Below are positions 1 to 8,799 of a DNA stretch of 48,421 nucleotides, piece by piece. The first letter of the stretch is position 1. Every line of letters begins with the position of its first letter. A program made the translations under genes and the position numbers. This DNA comes from Luteipulveratus flavus. Its GTDB lineage: Bacteria > Actinomycetota > Actinomycetes > Actinomycetales > Dermatophilaceae. Below the pieces are notes generated by a model, which saw nothing but the letters and a program-made list of their open reading frames with translations, ran no database searches and was not told the origin of the DNA. The stretch covers positions 1 through 48,421 of the forward strand of contig NZ_JAROAV010000046.1 of the NCBI RefSeq assembly GCF_029439465.1, in the 5' to 3' direction.

Positions 1-155
1 GGTCTCGATACGGCTCGCCCTGGGGGCTCGCCTACTCGACCGGCGAACACCCACGCCGGTCGAGTAGGGCCGAACGCAGTGATGGCCCGTATCGAGACCC
101 CCGCAACCGCGCGCCCCTGGTCTCGATACGGCTCGCCTACACGACCGGCGAGTAG
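1..155. repeat. Type A interspersed palindromic repeat (GGTCTCGATACGG family), one full pair plus a half copy
   Basis: The first 99 bases form a large inverted repeat that opens with GGTCTCGATACGG and closes with CCGTATCGAGACC; an inner arm pair reads CTACTCGACCGGCG and CGCCGGTCGAGTAG. A second left half starts at 119 and stops after CGACCGGCGAGTAG. The same family recurs near 14.6 kb, 37.4 kb and 46.3 kb. It lies just after the serS stop codon. No protein is encoded here. Confidence 0.8.
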
Positions 156-169
156 CCGGGCGGACAGGC

Positions 170-1474
170 TCAGAGGGGCTTGAGGACGTCCAGGCCGAGG
201 AAGGGCTGCAGCGCCTTCGGGACGACGACAGAGCCGTCCGCCTGCTGGTGGTTCTCCAGGATCGCGACCAGCCAACGGGTCGTGGCGAGCGTGCCGTTCA
301 GCGTCGCGACGGGCTCCGTACGACCCTCCTCGGTGCGGAACCGGGTGTTCAGCCGGCGCGCCTGGTAGGTCGTGCAGTTCGAGGTGGACGTCAGCTCGCG
401 GTAGCGGCCCTGCGTCGGAACCCACGCCTCGCAGTCGAACTTGCGCGCCGCCGAGCCGCCGAGGTCGCCGGCCGCGGTGTCGATGATGCGGTACGGCAGC
501 TCCATCTTGCCGAGCATCTCCCGCTCCCAGGCCAGCAGCCGCTGGTGCTCCGCGACCGCGTCCTCGGGCTTGCAGTAGACGAACATCTCCACCTTCTGGA
601 ACTGGTGGACGCGGATGATGCCGCGGGTGTCCTTGCCGTGCGAGCCCGCCTCGCGGCGGTAGCAGGTCGACCACCCGGCGTACCGACGCGGGCCGTCGGC
701 GAGATCGATGATCTCGTCCTTGTGGTAGCCGGCGAGCGCGACCTCGGAGGTGCCGGTGAGGTACAGGTCGTCGGCGGGGAGGTGGTAGACGTCCTCGTGG
801 GCGTCGAGGTAGCCGGTGCCGTCCATGATCTCGGGGCGCACCAGCGTCGGCGTGATCATCGGGGTGAAGCCGTACTCGACGGCCTGCGCGACCGCCATGT
901 TCAGCATCGCGAGCTCGAGGCGGGCGCCGACGCCGGTGAGGAAGTAGAACCGGGCGCCGCCGACCTTGGCGCCGCGCTCCATGTCGATCGCGCCGAGACG
1001 CTCGCCGAGGGCCAGGTGGTCCAGCGGCTCGAAGTCGAACCGGGTGGGCTCGCCGACCTTCTCCAGCTCGACGAAGTCGTCCTCGCCGCCCGGCGGGACC
1101 CCGTCGAGCACGACGTTGTCCAGCTGCTTCAGCCGGCTCTCGAAGTCGCGACCCGCCTCGGCCGCGCCCTGCTCGAGCTCCTTGACCCGGGCGCTCAGCG
1201 TGGTCGCGTCGTCGCGGGCCTGCTGGGCGGCGCGCTCGAGGTCCTCGGTCGGCTCGCCCTTCTTCTTGGCGGCGTTGAGCGCGCCCATCGCGGCGCCGAC
1301 GTTCTTGCTGACCGACTTCTGCTGGCCGCGCAGCGCCTCGAACTCCTGCAGGGAGGTGCGTCGCTTCTCGTCCGCGGCGAGCACCGAGTCCACGAGGCTC
1401 TCGTCCGCCCCGCGGGAACGCTGGCTGGCGCGGACCAGGTCGGGGTTGTCACGGAGCAGCTTGATGTCGATCAC
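170..1474 (-). CDS. serS: Serine--tRNA ligase (seryl-tRNA synthetase)
   Basis: Cytoplasmic class II aminoacyl-tRNA synthetase charging tRNA-Ser (and tRNA-Sec where present). The 434-residue product starts [15 protein letters not shown], the usual SerRS N-terminus, followed by the long coiled-coil tRNA-binding arm (about residues 25-110) and the class II core. Motif 2 (YRREAGSHG, about 272-280) and motif 3 (NGTLATTRW, from about 393) are intact. The open frame continues 92 codons upstream, but homology begins at the GTG at 1474 and a TACCCT box lies 8 nt before it, so I chose that start and infer a leaderless mRNA. serS close to pheA is a familiar actinobacterial arrangement. Confidence 0.97.
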   Translation of the reverse strand: MIDIKLLRDNPDLVRASQRSRGADESLVDSVLAADEKRRTSLQEFEALRGQQKSVSKNVGAAMGALNAAKKKGEPTEDLERAAQQARDDATTLSARVKELEQGAAEAGRDFESRLKQLDNVVLDGVPPGGEDDFVELEKVGEPTRFDFEPLDHLALGERLGAIDMERGAKVGGARFYFLTGVGARLELAMLNMAVAQAVEYGFTPMITPTLVRPEIMDGTGYLDAHEDVYHLPADDLYLTGTSEVALAGYHKDEIIDLADGPRRYAGWSTCYRREAGSHGKDTRGIIRVHQFQKVEMFVYCKPEDAVAEHQRLLAWEREMLGKMELPYRIIDTAAGDLGGSAARKFDCEAWVPTQGRYRELTSTSNCTTYQARRLNTRFRTEEGRTEPVATLNGTLATTRWLVAILENHQQADGSVVVPKALQPFLGLDVLKPL

Positions 1475-1482
1475 GAGACGTA

Positions 1483-1488
1483 AGGGTA
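1483..1488 (-). promoter_or_regulatory. Probable -10 box (TACCCT) of leaderless serS
   Basis: TACCCT on the minus strand ends 8 nt before the serS GTG, with no Shine-Dalgarno sequence between. This TANNNT-to-start spacing is the one seen for leaderless genes in actinobacteria. Confidence 0.5.
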
Positions 1489-1565
1489 ACGACGTGCCGA
1501 CTCGCAGGACGACGCGCTTTCCCGCCGGGCGCACCGCGGCGTCCTCGTGCGCCTCGGGCGGGCGG

Positions 1566-1571
1566 TAGGCT
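1566..1571 (+). promoter_or_regulatory. Probable -10 box (TAGGCT) of the small ORF
   Basis: TAGGCT followed by exactly 6 nt and then the GTG at 1578. Same arrangement as several certain genes in this window. Confidence 0.45.
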
Positions 1572-1577
1572 TCGCTC

Positions 1578-1745
1578 GTGGTCGATCTGATCTGCGAGCT
1601 CGTGCTCTGCCTGGCGTTCGGCATCGTGATTCTCGCGGTGCCCGGCTTCCTGTCCTCCCTGCTGGTCGGCAAGGGACCGAAGTCCGCGCCGACGACGTAC
1701 GACGCGAGCACCTCCGAGCCGCACGTCGGCTCCGACCCGCACTGA
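1578..1745 (+). CDS. Small single-pass membrane protein, hypothetical (55 aa)
   Basis: I do not recognise a family. The GTG frame encodes 55 residues: a short N-terminus, one strongly hydrophobic segment (about residues 4-30, including [13 protein letters not shown]), then a hydrophilic Ser/Thr/Pro/Asp tail ending in HVGSDPH. It sits divergently from serS and upstream of the lipid kinase gene on the same strand (85-nt gap). A TAGGCT box 6 nt before the GTG suggests a leaderless transcript, which is the main support beyond the hydrophobic profile. At this GC content short chance frames are common, so this is a candidate rather than a certain gene. Confidence 0.45.
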   Translation: MVDLICELVLCLAFGIVILAVPGFLSSLLVGKGPKSAPTTYDASTSEPHVGSDPH

Positions 1746-1830
1746 TCCACTTCCCCATCCCGGCCGCGTCGGCCTCAGGTAGGTTGACTCGCGTTTCCGA
1801 CGGCGACGATGACGTTGAGCAGGTGATCAG

Positions 1831-2745
1831 GTGAAGCGCGGTGCGCTCATCGTCAACCCGACGAAGACCCGGGACGTCGACCGGCTGCGCCACGACCTGA
1901 CCGCCGTGTTCGCCGCGTACGGCTGGGCCGAGCCGCTGTGGCTCGAGACCACGGTCGAGGACCCCGGCATCTCCCAGGGGCACCAGGCGCTCGCCGAGGG
2001 TGCCGACCTGGTCTGCCCGCTCGGCGGCGACGGGACCGTCCGGTGCGTGGCCACCGCGCTGCGCGGCAGCGGCGTCCCGATGGGTCTGCTCGCCGGCGGC
2101 ACCGGCAACCTGCTCGCCCGCAACCTGGGCCTGCCGTTCCGCCGCTACACCGACGGGCTGCGTGTGGCCCTGAGCGGCCGCGACTTCCTCATCGACGTCG
2201 GCACCGTCCGCCTGGACCGCGACGGCTCGGGCGAGCACGTCGAGGACCACTGCTTCCTGGTCATGGCCGGCCACGGCCTGGACGCCGACATGCTCGGCGG
2301 CACCCCCGAGCCGCTCAAGACGAAGATCGGCTGGATGGCGTACGTCGTCGCCGGCGCCAAGCACCTGCGAGCGCAGCCGGTCGCCACCGAGGTGTACGTC
2401 GACGGTCATCTCTCCCGCAGCGGACCGGCCACCACGGTGATGGTCGGCAACTGCGGCCAGCTGACCGGCGGCGTACGGCTGATGCCCCAGGCCCGCGTCG
2501 ACGACGGCCTGCTGAACGGCGTGGTCCTGTCCGCCGGCCGCCCGAGCGAGTGGACCCGGCTGGTCATGCACGTGCTGAGCACGAAGATGACCGACAGCAT
2601 GGAGGTCAGCCACCTGATCGGTCAGGAGTTCACGGTGCAGGCCGCGGAGCCTCGCAGCGTCGAGCTGGACGGCGACCTGCTGGGCGAGACCGTCGGCATG
2701 ACGATCGGCATCGACCGCCGCTCCCTCGCCATCCGCGTCCCCTGA
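1831..2745 (+). CDS. Diacylglycerol/lipid kinase family protein (DagK/YegS-like)
   Basis: Soluble or membrane-peripheral lipid kinase of the DAGK catalytic family, which phosphorylates diacylglycerol or related lipids with ATP. The 304-residue product has the nucleotide-binding signature GGDGT at 65-69, followed by the conserved GGTGNLLARNLG loop (about 89-100), and the typical C-terminal beta domain with the IGIDRR end. Length matches the family. The GTG start at 1831 is preceded by GAGCAGG about 7 nt upstream. A TTGACT near 1784 could be a -35, but no good -10 is visible. The lipid substrate cannot be read from the sequence. Confidence 0.9.
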   Translation: MKRGALIVNPTKTRDVDRLRHDLTAVFAAYGWAEPLWLETTVEDPGISQGHQALAEGADLVCPLGGDGTVRCVATALRGSGVPMGLLAGGTGNLLARNLGLPFRRYTDGLRVALSGRDFLIDVGTVRLDRDGSGEHVEDHCFLVMAGHGLDADMLGGTPEPLKTKIGWMAYVVAGAKHLRAQPVATEVYVDGHLSRSGPATTVMVGNCGQLTGGVRLMPQARVDDGLLNGVVLSAGRPSEWTRLVMHVLSTKMTDSMEVSHLIGQEFTVQAAEPRSVELDGDLLGETVGMTIGIDRRSLAIRVP

Positions 2746-2755
2746 CCGGGCGCCT

Positions 2756-2768
2756 CCCCCCCCCCCCC
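2756..2768 (+). repeat. Homopolymer run of 13 C
   Basis: Thirteen consecutive C bases lie immediately before the left hairpin element, in the convergent gap between the lipid kinase and yoeB. It is a likely slippage-prone tract and possibly a sequencing-length uncertainty. Confidence 0.8.
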
Positions 2769-2820
2769 GGCGAAATCGCCTGCCCGGCTACGCATGGATG
2801 GCGGGCAGTCATTTTTCGCC
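2769..2820. repeat. 52-bp palindromic (hairpin) element, left copy flanking the toxin-antitoxin pair
   Basis: Begins GGCGAAA and ends TTTCGCC, with inner arms TGCCCG/CGGGCA and a GCATGGATGGC centre. It is the same orientation and kind as the element at 3461-3514; the match continues into the right flank (CGCCGGNGGTGG). It lies between convergent genes, so it may also work as a terminator. Confidence 0.7.
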
Positions 2821-2854
2821 GGCGGTGGTGCGGAATGCGACGGCCGGCGCATCG

Positions 2855-3112
2855 CTAGCCGTAGTGGTACCGGCAGGCGGCGATGCGGATCTCGTCGTCG
2901 GAGATCTTGTAGACGAGGCGATGCTCATCCGTGATGCGCCTGGACCAATAGCCCGCGAAGTCGTGCTTGAGCGCCTCCGGCTTGCCGATGCCGTCGTTGC
3001 CATGACGCTGGATGTGGGAGAGAAGAGTGTTGACTCGCTTAAGGACCTTGCGGTCCTGCGCCTGCCACCACAGATAGTCCTCCCAGGCGTTCTCGCTCCA
3101 GACGAGCAGCAC
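2855..3112 (-). CDS. yoeB: Toxin of YefM/YoeB type II toxin-antitoxin system
   Basis: Txe/YoeB family ribosome-dependent mRNA interferase of the RelE fold; in the family it cleaves mRNA in the ribosomal A site and is neutralised by YefM. The 85-residue protein matches the usual YoeB length and shows the family pattern: WEDYLWWQ near the N-terminus, KVLKRVN, GIGKPEALKHDFAGYWSRRI, EHRLVY and the C-terminal CRYHY with the catalytic His/Tyr end. The GTG start lies 1 nt beyond the antitoxin stop, so the two are translationally coupled, with TGAGG serving as a weak ribosome site. Intact, so probably active. Confidence 0.95.
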   Translation of the reverse strand: MLLVWSENAWEDYLWWQAQDRKVLKRVNTLLSHIQRHGNDGIGKPEALKHDFAGYWSRRITDEHRLVYKISDDEIRIAACRYHYG

Positions 3113-3113
3113 C

Positions 3114-3371
3114 TCAGTCAGTCTCGATCAGATCGTGCGGCTCACCACCGCCGGCTTCGAGGTGTTCCATGGCGTCGAGCAGACGGCGAGCGTTGGCCGG
3201 GGAACGCATCAGGTACGCCGTCTCCCGCAACGACTCGTAGTCGGCAAGGGACACGATGACGACGGGCTCATGGCCGGCGCGGGTGATGACGACTTCTTCG
3301 CGGTCGTCGACCACACCGTCCAGGACCTCTGCGTAGCGCGCTCGGGACTCCGTATAGCTCATCGTCTTCAT
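3114..3371 (-). CDS. yefM: Antitoxin of YefM/YoeB system (Phd/YefM family)
   Basis: DNA-binding antitoxin that wraps the YoeB toxin and represses its own operon. The 85-residue protein opens MKTMSYTESRARYAEVLDGV and continues with EEVVITRAGHEPVVIVSLADYESLRET, both typical of YefM. The frame extends 63 codons upstream, but the ATG at 3371 has a perfect AGGAGG (3377-3382) at good spacing, and homology starts there. The operator-like TGTACA pair overlaps this ribosome site. It is first in the operon, as expected for antitoxin-before-toxin order. Confidence 0.95.
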   Translation of the reverse strand: MKTMSYTESRARYAEVLDGVVDDREEVVITRAGHEPVVIVSLADYESLRETAYLMRSPANARRLLDAMEHLEAGGGEPHDLIETD

Positions 3372-3381
3372 ACTGACCTCC

Positions 3382-3399
3382 TGTACAGAAAATTGTACA
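3382..3399 (-). promoter_or_regulatory. YefM-type operator TGTACA-N6-TGTACA overlapping the TA promoter
   Basis: Two TGTACA hexamers (3382-3387 and 3394-3399) are separated by 6 nt, so their centres are 12 bp apart. The E. coli YefM operator is built of palindromes with a TGTACA core. On the minus strand TACAAT (3397-3392) overlaps the distal hexamer and reads as a -10 box, so binding would block transcription. The proximal hexamer touches the AGGAGG ribosome site. Confidence 0.75.
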
Positions 3400-3460
3400 T
3401 GAGCGGACCCGCCACGGTGCGGCTTCCGCGCGACAGCCCCCGCCTCTCGGCTCACCGTTC

Positions 3461-3514
3461 GGCGAATGCTGACTGTCCGGCCATGCATGGATGGCCGCAC
3501 AGTCATTATTCGCC
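3461..3514. repeat. 54-bp near-perfect hairpin element, right copy flanking the toxin-antitoxin pair
   Basis: Arms pair as GGCGAAT/ATTCGCC, TGACTGT/ACAGTCA and CGGCCAT/ATGGCCG with only three unpaired positions per arm around a 6-nt GCATGG loop. It is in direct orientation with the copy at 2769-2820; together they bracket yefM-yoeB. Confidence 0.8.
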
Positions 3515-3572
3515 GGAGGTGGCGACGTGAGGGACCGATGGGGGCGTTGGGCGGTGGCACCGATGCGGCCGT

Positions 3573-4409
3573 TCAGCGGAGGCGGCGGAGGACGTCGTCG
3601 AGCATGGGCTCGGTGAGCCGTCCGGTGAAGGTGTTGTGCGGGCTCACGTGGTAGCAGCCGAGGAGCCGGACGACCGTCCCTGAACCCGTCGCCAGCTCGA
3701 CCTCGACACCGTGCCCGAACCGCGGCTTCGGGCGAGGCACCTCCCAGCCGATGCGCCGCGCCGCCGCCAGCACGGCGTCCCACCCGATCGCGCCGAGCGT
3801 CATGATCGAGCGCAGGTGCGGCTCCGCCAGCTGCAGGTCGCGGTCCAGCCAGGCGCCGCAGGTCGCGCGTTCCTGCGGCGTCGGCTTGTTCTCCGGTGGC
3901 GCACAGCGGACGGCGGCCACGATGCGGACGCCGGTGAGCTCCAGCCCGTCGCCGGCGTGCTCGGACGTCGGCTGGTTCGCGAACCCCGTCCGGTGCAGCG
4001 CCGCGTAGATCCAGTCGCCCGAACGGTCGCCGGTGAACATCCGCCCGGTCCGGTTGGTGCCGTTGGCCGCCGGCGCGAGCCCGACGATCAGCGCCGGCGC
4101 GTCCGGGTCGCCGAAGCCGGGACCCGGCCGACCCCAGTACGGCTGGTCAGCGAACGATGCCCGACGACCCTCGCGCGCGACCGACTCCCGCCACGCCACC
4201 AGTCGCGGGCACGCCCGGCACACCGACACCCGGGCGTCGAGCACCGCCACGTCGTCCGATGACGCGGCCACCCGTCGTACGGCGTCGGCGGTCTCGGCCA
4301 CCGGCGTACGGGACGTCGCAGGATCACCCGGCCACCCGGTGCCCGGCGGTACGGGCGAGGCGAACAGCTGCCCGGTGATCGGGTGCGGCTCGAGCGGCTC
4401 ATCCGTCAT
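3573..4409 (-). CDS. Uracil-DNA glycosylase, family 5 (UdgB-like)
   Basis: Base-excision repair glycosylase removing uracil (and in this family other deaminated bases) from DNA. The 278-residue protein has the family 5 motif [19 protein letters not shown] (about 110-128), which lacks the catalytic Asp/Asn of classical UNG, and the C-terminal motif [16 protein letters not shown] (from 252, His254). Cys64, Cys67, Cys169 and Cys184 are plausible [4Fe-4S] ligands. TAGGAG lies about 6 nt before the ATG. Its start is 8 nt from the stop of the S9 peptidase gene, so the two probably share a transcript. Confidence 0.93.
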   Translation of the reverse strand: MTDEPLEPHPITGQLFASPVPPGTGWPGDPATSRTPVAETADAVRRVAASSDDVAVLDARVSVCRACPRLVAWRESVAREGRRASFADQPYWGRPGPGFGDPDAPALIVGLAPAANGTNRTGRMFTGDRSGDWIYAALHRTGFANQPTSEHAGDGLELTGVRIVAAVRCAPPENKPTPQERATCGAWLDRDLQLAEPHLRSIMTLGAIGWDAVLAAARRIGWEVPRPKPRFGHGVEVELATGSGTVVRLLGCYHVSPHNTFTGRLTEPMLDDVLRRLR

Positions 4410-4417
4410 CGGCGCTC

Positions 4418-6328
4418 CTACCCCACGGGCGCGGCGAGGTTGTCGATCGCCAGGACCGGTACGTCGTCGGCGGGTGTGAAGTCGAAAACCTGTGCGTAGT
4501 AGGACAGCTCGGCCCGAACCGAGTCCTTGATGCTGTCGGCCCTGCGGAACCCGTGGCCCTCGCCCGGGAACATCACCAGTGCCACCGGCCGGCCCTTGGC
4601 CCGCACGGCCTCGGCGATGGCGAGCGCCTGGTTGGGCGGCACGACCTTGTCGTCCTCGCCCTGGAGCAGGAGCATCGCGCAGTCGATCCGGTCGACGGCG
4701 TGGATGGGCGACCGCTCCCGGTACGTCTGCTGCTGCTGCGGGTACGGCCCGATCAGGCTTTCCGCGTAGCGTGACTCGAACTTGTGCGTGTCCCGCGCGA
4801 GCGTCTCCAGGTCGCCGATGCCGAAGTGACTCACACCGGCACTGAACACGTCCGTGAAGGCGAGCGCGGCCAACGTGGTGTACCCGCCTGCGCTGGCACC
4901 GGAGATCGCCAGTCGACCAGCGTCGACCAGTCCTCGCTCGGCCATCGCGCGCGCCCCCGAGACGCAGTCATCGACGTCCACGACACCCCAATTGCCGTGC
5001 AGGCGCTCGCGATACGCGCGGCCGTACGCGGTGCTGCCGCCGTAGTTGACGTCGAGGACGGCGAACCCGCGGCTCGTCCAGAAGGCGTACGACAGGTCGA
5101 GCGCGGGCGTGGTGTGACCGGTGGGGCCGCCGTGGGACTGGACGATCAGCGGCGGACGGTCGCCATCGGGTCCGGCGTACTCGGGGCTGCGCGGGAGGTA
5201 GAGGAAGCCGTGGACGTCGGCACCCGACACGTTGGTCCAAGTGACCGGCTCGCCCACGGGCAGGTAGCCGAGATCGAACGGCAGCTCCCTCGACACCTTC
5301 AGGACCGTCGCCACACCGCTCGGATCGAGACGGACGACGGCGGCGGGCCGGTCGGCGTACGACGCCACGGCGAGCGCGCCGTCGCCCGCCGCGACCATGC
5401 CGGACGTCACGACGAGGCCCTCGACCTCCAGTGGCTGCCCACCGCCGTCGAGGTCCAGGACGACGAGCCGGGCCGTCGCGTCCTGCCACTCGCGCATCAG
5501 GACCCGTCCGTCGGCGAGCTGGCACCACTGCGAGCCACCGAGCTGCCAGGCGGGGTCGGTGCAGTCGCGGTCGACCTGATGGACCGGCTGCCGATCGACC
5601 GTGAGGTTCCAGAAGCCGGAGCGGTCGGAGGCGTACATCAGGTGTCCGTCGGCGAGCCAGCCGATGTCGCAGACGGACACGCCCTCGCCGCCGTCGATGA
5701 CCCGAGCCTGCCCGGCGTCCGCGTCGCCGGTCCAGACCTCGGTGCTGTCCCACGGCATGCTCGGGTGCTCCCAGGTCAGCCAGGCGAGCCGCTCGCCGTC
5801 GGGCGACAGACGGGGTGAGCTGACGAAGTCGTGCCCGGTGACCAGGACCTCGCCCTCGGACTCGCCGTCCAGCGGCAGCGCGACGATCTCGTTGCGCGCC
5901 TCACCGCCGTCGCGGTGGTCCTCGCGCACGCACAGGATGCGGCGCCGCGGCGGGTCGAGCCGCAGGTCGCCGTATCGCAGCACGTTGCCGGGGACGTCGG
6001 GCGTGACCGGTCGCGGCTCGCCGCCGTCCAGGACGTACACCCGGCCGTCGGCGAAGTGGGAGAAGACGACCACGCCGTCACGGACGTCGTACGCACCGCC
6101 GCCGTACTCGTGGACCCGCGAGCGCACGTTGAACGGCGGTGGGGTGACGTCCTCGGTCGACCCGCCGCGCAGCCGGACCAGCACCGCGCGGCCCTGCTCC
6201 TCAGGTCGCGACTCAAGCCAGTACGCGTCGTCGCCGTCGGCACGAGCCGAGGACAGGCTCACCGAGGACGTGGTGAGCAGGTCGATGCCGATCGGGGAGG
6301 CCCAGGAGCCGTACGGAGCAGTGGTCAC
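4418..6328 (-). CDS. S9 family prolyl oligopeptidase / acylaminoacyl-peptidase-like hydrolase
   Basis: Serine peptidase with an N-terminal WD-like beta-propeller (about residues 15-370) and a C-terminal alpha/beta hydrolase domain. The catalytic triad is visible: Ser479 in SGASAGGY, Asp560 in GEDDKVVP and His592 in GEGHGF. No signal peptide is seen, so it is probably cytosolic and degrades oligopeptides. The frame is open upstream to 6424, but homology begins at [13 protein letters not shown], so I use the GTG at 6328, giving 636 residues, the usual length. The TAGAAC upstream is only a weak promoter match. The specific substrate is unknown. Confidence 0.92.
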   Translation of the reverse strand: MTTAPYGSWASPIGIDLLTTSSVSLSSARADGDDAYWLESRPEEQGRAVLVRLRGGSTEDVTPPPFNVRSRVHEYGGGAYDVRDGVVVFSHFADGRVYVLDGGEPRPVTPDVPGNVLRYGDLRLDPPRRRILCVREDHRDGGEARNEIVALPLDGESEGEVLVTGHDFVSSPRLSPDGERLAWLTWEHPSMPWDSTEVWTGDADAGQARVIDGGEGVSVCDIGWLADGHLMYASDRSGFWNLTVDRQPVHQVDRDCTDPAWQLGGSQWCQLADGRVLMREWQDATARLVVLDLDGGGQPLEVEGLVVTSGMVAAGDGALAVASYADRPAAVVRLDPSGVATVLKVSRELPFDLGYLPVGEPVTWTNVSGADVHGFLYLPRSPEYAGPDGDRPPLIVQSHGGPTGHTTPALDLSYAFWTSRGFAVLDVNYGGSTAYGRAYRERLHGNWGVVDVDDCVSGARAMAERGLVDAGRLAISGASAGGYTTLAALAFTDVFSAGVSHFGIGDLETLARDTHKFESRYAESLIGPYPQQQQTYRERSPIHAVDRIDCAMLLLQGEDDKVVPPNQALAIAEAVRAKGRPVALVMFPGEGHGFRRADSIKDSVRAELSYYAQVFDFTPADDVPVLAIDNLAAPVG

Positions 6329-6472
6329 GGCGTCCGTTCTACCGCAGCCCCGGCGCCGGCAACCCGACCAACCGCTCGTCGTGGTGGTCCGGACGTGAGA
6401 CATGGCTCCCCTTCTGACCACCACGCCGCGCCAGAGGGGCGGCTGTCACCGGGGTCAGGCAGGATGGATGGA

Positions 6473-7264
6473 GTGACGACGATCGTCTTCCTCCACGCCC
6501 ACCCCGACGACGAGAGCTCCGGGACCTCCGGCTCCATGGCCAGAGCCGCCAAGGAGGGCCACCGTGTGGTGGTCGTCTACGGCACCAACGGCGACCACGG
6601 CGAAGTACCTGATGACCTCGCGCCTGGCGAGACGCTGGTGGACCGGCGGCACACGGAGGCGGAGGCGTCCGCCCGGGTCACCGGGACGCAGCGGGTCGAG
6701 TGGCTCGGGTACGTCGACTCCGGCATGACGGGCTGGGAGCAGAACGACGCACCTGGCTCCTTCCACCGGGCCGACGTCGACGAGGCCGCGCGCCGGCTCG
6801 TCGCGGTCCTCGACGACGAGGACGCCGACGTCCTGGTCGGCTACGACTGGCACGGCGGCTACGGCCACCCCGACCACGTCAAGGTCCACCACGTCGCGCA
6901 CCGCGCGGCCGAGCTCGCCGCCCGCCGGCCGCGGATGCTCGAGGTCACCATGAACCGCGACCGGATGCGTATCTGGGCCGATGCGATGAAGGCCGCCGGT
7001 GAGGAGGCGTTCGACCCGGACGGGCCGATGGACGACGGCAACCCGATGGGCACGCCGGAGGCCGAGATCCACTGGCAGGTGGACGTGTCGGAGTTCATCG
7101 AGCAGCGCCGCGCGTCCATGCAGGCGCACGCGAGCCAGGTCACCGACATCGGCATGTTCATGGCCATGCCTCGTGAGATGTTCGATGCCGCGTTCGGGGC
7201 CGAGTTCTACATCGAGCCCGGCCGACCGGCGGGCATGGTGGAGGGCTGGTTCCTCGACGGCTGA
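6473..7264 (+). CDS. PIG-L family deacetylase (LmbE-like)
   Basis: Zinc-dependent N-acetylglucosamine-type deacetylase of the PIG-L/MshB/Mca family. The 263-residue product opens with the metal motif AHPDDE (9-14) and has a second motif GHPDH (131-135); His10, Asp13 and His135 are the likely zinc ligands. In actinobacteria relatives act in mycothiol synthesis or detoxification, but I cannot assign which substrate applies here. Start: the GTG at 6473 has AGGA 8 nt upstream and places the first strand at residue 2; an in-frame ATG at 6464 is the alternative. It is divergent from the S9 peptidase gene. Confidence 0.9.
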   Translation: MTTIVFLHAHPDDESSGTSGSMARAAKEGHRVVVVYGTNGDHGEVPDDLAPGETLVDRRHTEAEASARVTGTQRVEWLGYVDSGMTGWEQNDAPGSFHRADVDEAARRLVAVLDDEDADVLVGYDWHGGYGHPDHVKVHHVAHRAAELAARRPRMLEVTMNRDRMRIWADAMKAAGEEAFDPDGPMDDGNPMGTPEAEIHWQVDVSEFIEQRRASMQAHASQVTDIGMFMAMPREMFDAAFGAEFYIEPGRPAGMVEGWFLDG

Positions 7265-7336
7265 GCCCACAGCCCCCACAGCAGACTGCTGGGGACGTCA
7301 AAGAAACCGCCAAGGAAGCGTCGCGACCCTGGTCGC

Positions 7337-8764
7337 ATGACCAATGCGACGGAGCTCGTGGGGGCGGTCGGCACATTCCGCCGGACGAGGGCGCAGCATC
7401 GTGCCGCACTGCGGACCCGGTCGACCTGGTGGCGCGACGGGTGGGCCGGGTCGGTGTGGGTGTCCCTGCTCGTCGTGGTCGCCCTGTGGGTGCGCGGCGG
7501 CGGGGTCGAGGACCTGTCCGGCTGGGCCTCGGGGCTGACCAGCCTCGGGCGCCTCACCGGCTTGCTCGCCTCCGACCTCCTGCTCGTCCAGGTGCTGCTG
7601 ATGGCGCGCGTCCCGCTGATCGAGCGGACGTACGGCCAGGACGAGCTCGCCCGCTGGCACCGGTGGGTGGGGTTCGCCTCGTTCGACCTGATGCTGGTGC
7701 ATATCGTGACGATCACCCTCGGGTACGCCGGCGCCGAGCCGGACGCCCTGTGGTCGACGGCCGTGGACCTCACGCTGAACTACCCGGCCATGCTGCTGGC
7801 CATCGCCGGCACCGTCGCTCTGTGCCTGGTCGTCGTGACGTCGGTGCGCGCCGCGCGACGACGACTGCGGTACGAGTCGTGGCACCTGCTGCACCTGTAC
7901 GCCTACCTCGGCGTCGGCCTCGCGCTGCCACATCAGCTGTGGACCGGCCAGGAGTTCACGTCCTCGCCGGCTGCGACCGTCTACTGGTGGGGCCTGTGGG
8001 CGCTTGCCGCCGCCGCCATCCTCACCTACCGCGTGGGTGTCCCGCTCTGGTTGAGCGCGCGGCACCGCCTCATGGTGGTTGGCGTCCGCGCCGAGAACGA
8101 CACCGTCACCACCGTGCTGATGAGCGGCCGCCGGCTGGACCGGCTGCCCGTCCGCGCGGGTCAGTACTTCGGCTGGCGCTTCCTCGACGGCCCCGGCTGG
8201 ACCCGCGCGAAACCGTTCTCCCTGTCGGCAGCGCCCGACGGCCGGACGCTGCGCATCACCGCCGCTCACCTGGGCGCCGGCTCGTCCCGGCTGGCCACGC
8301 TGCGCCCCGGCACGAAGGTGCTCCTGGAGGGTCCGTACGGGCGGCTGCACGACGGCGTACGCACGCGGCGGCGGGTCGTACTGATGGCGTCCGGGATCGG
8401 CGTGACCCCAATGCGGGCGCTGCTGGAGGCGCTGCCGCAGCTGCCCGGCGACGTGACGCTGATCTACCGCGCCGGAACTCCTGAGGACCTCATCATGGTC
8501 GACGAGCTGCAGCGGCTCGCGGCCGAGCGCGGTGCGCAGCTGGTGCTGATGCCCGGCCACCGCCCGTCGCATCGGGACAGCTGGCTGCCCGACAGCTGGG
8601 CCCACTTGAGCGACGCGGACGCGCTGCGGTACCTCGCGCCGGACGTCGCCGACGCCGACGTCTTCGTCTGCGGCAGCCCCGCCTGGATGGAGATGGTGCG
8701 CGGCGCGGCGCACGACGCCGGGGTGCCCCGCCGGCAGATCCACCTCGAACGCTTCAGCTACTGA
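7337..8764 (+). CDS. Ferric reductase-like transmembrane protein with FAD/NAD(P)H-binding domain
   Basis: Integral membrane flavocytochrome passing electrons from cytosolic NAD(P)H through FAD and haem across the membrane. Residues about 38-235 hold six hydrophobic helices with candidate haem ligands His108, His122, His183, His186 and His199. The C-terminal half is ferredoxin-reductase-like: RAKPFSLS (290-297) binds FAD and GIGVTP (353-358) binds NAD(P). It is 35 nt upstream of an FMN-binding protein and then apbE, so the likely electron acceptor is the covalent FMN of the next gene product. The native function could be ferric reduction or extracytosolic redox repair; the sequence does not decide. 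Confidence 0.9.
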   Translation: MTNATELVGAVGTFRRTRAQHRAALRTRSTWWRDGWAGSVWVSLLVVVALWVRGGGVEDLSGWASGLTSLGRLTGLLASDLLLVQVLLMARVPLIERTYGQDELARWHRWVGFASFDLMLVHIVTITLGYAGAEPDALWSTAVDLTLNYPAMLLAIAGTVALCLVVVTSVRAARRRLRYESWHLLHLYAYLGVGLALPHQLWTGQEFTSSPAATVYWWGLWALAAAAILTYRVGVPLWLSARHRLMVVGVRAENDTVTTVLMSGRRLDRLPVRAGQYFGWRFLDGPGWTRAKPFSLSAAPDGRTLRITAAHLGAGSSRLATLRPGTKVLLEGPYGRLHDGVRTRRRVVLMASGIGVTPMRALLEALPQLPGDVTLIYRAGTPEDLIMVDELQRLAAERGAQLVLMPGHRPSHRDSWLPDSWAHLSDADALRYLAPDVADADVFVCGSPAWMEMVRGAAHDAGVPRRQIHLERFSY

Positions 8765-8799
8765 CCCACCCCGACGCTCCACACCCCGAAGGAGGAGGC

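Noticed and set aside
170-1750. Extended 526-residue form of SerRS
   Set aside because: The 92 additional N-terminal codons lack SerRS homology, and overlap the divergent small ORF; the GTG at 1474 has a promoter box directly upstream.
7274-7294. Rho-independent terminator CAGCAG/CTGCTG with CCCC/GGGG after the PIG-L gene
   Set aside because: The loop would be one base and there is no T tract; not convincing.
7298-8782. Long minus-strand frame (494 codons) opposite the ferric reductase-like gene
   Set aside because: Composition is typical of an antisense shadow and the plus strand carries a clear haem/FAD/NAD protein.
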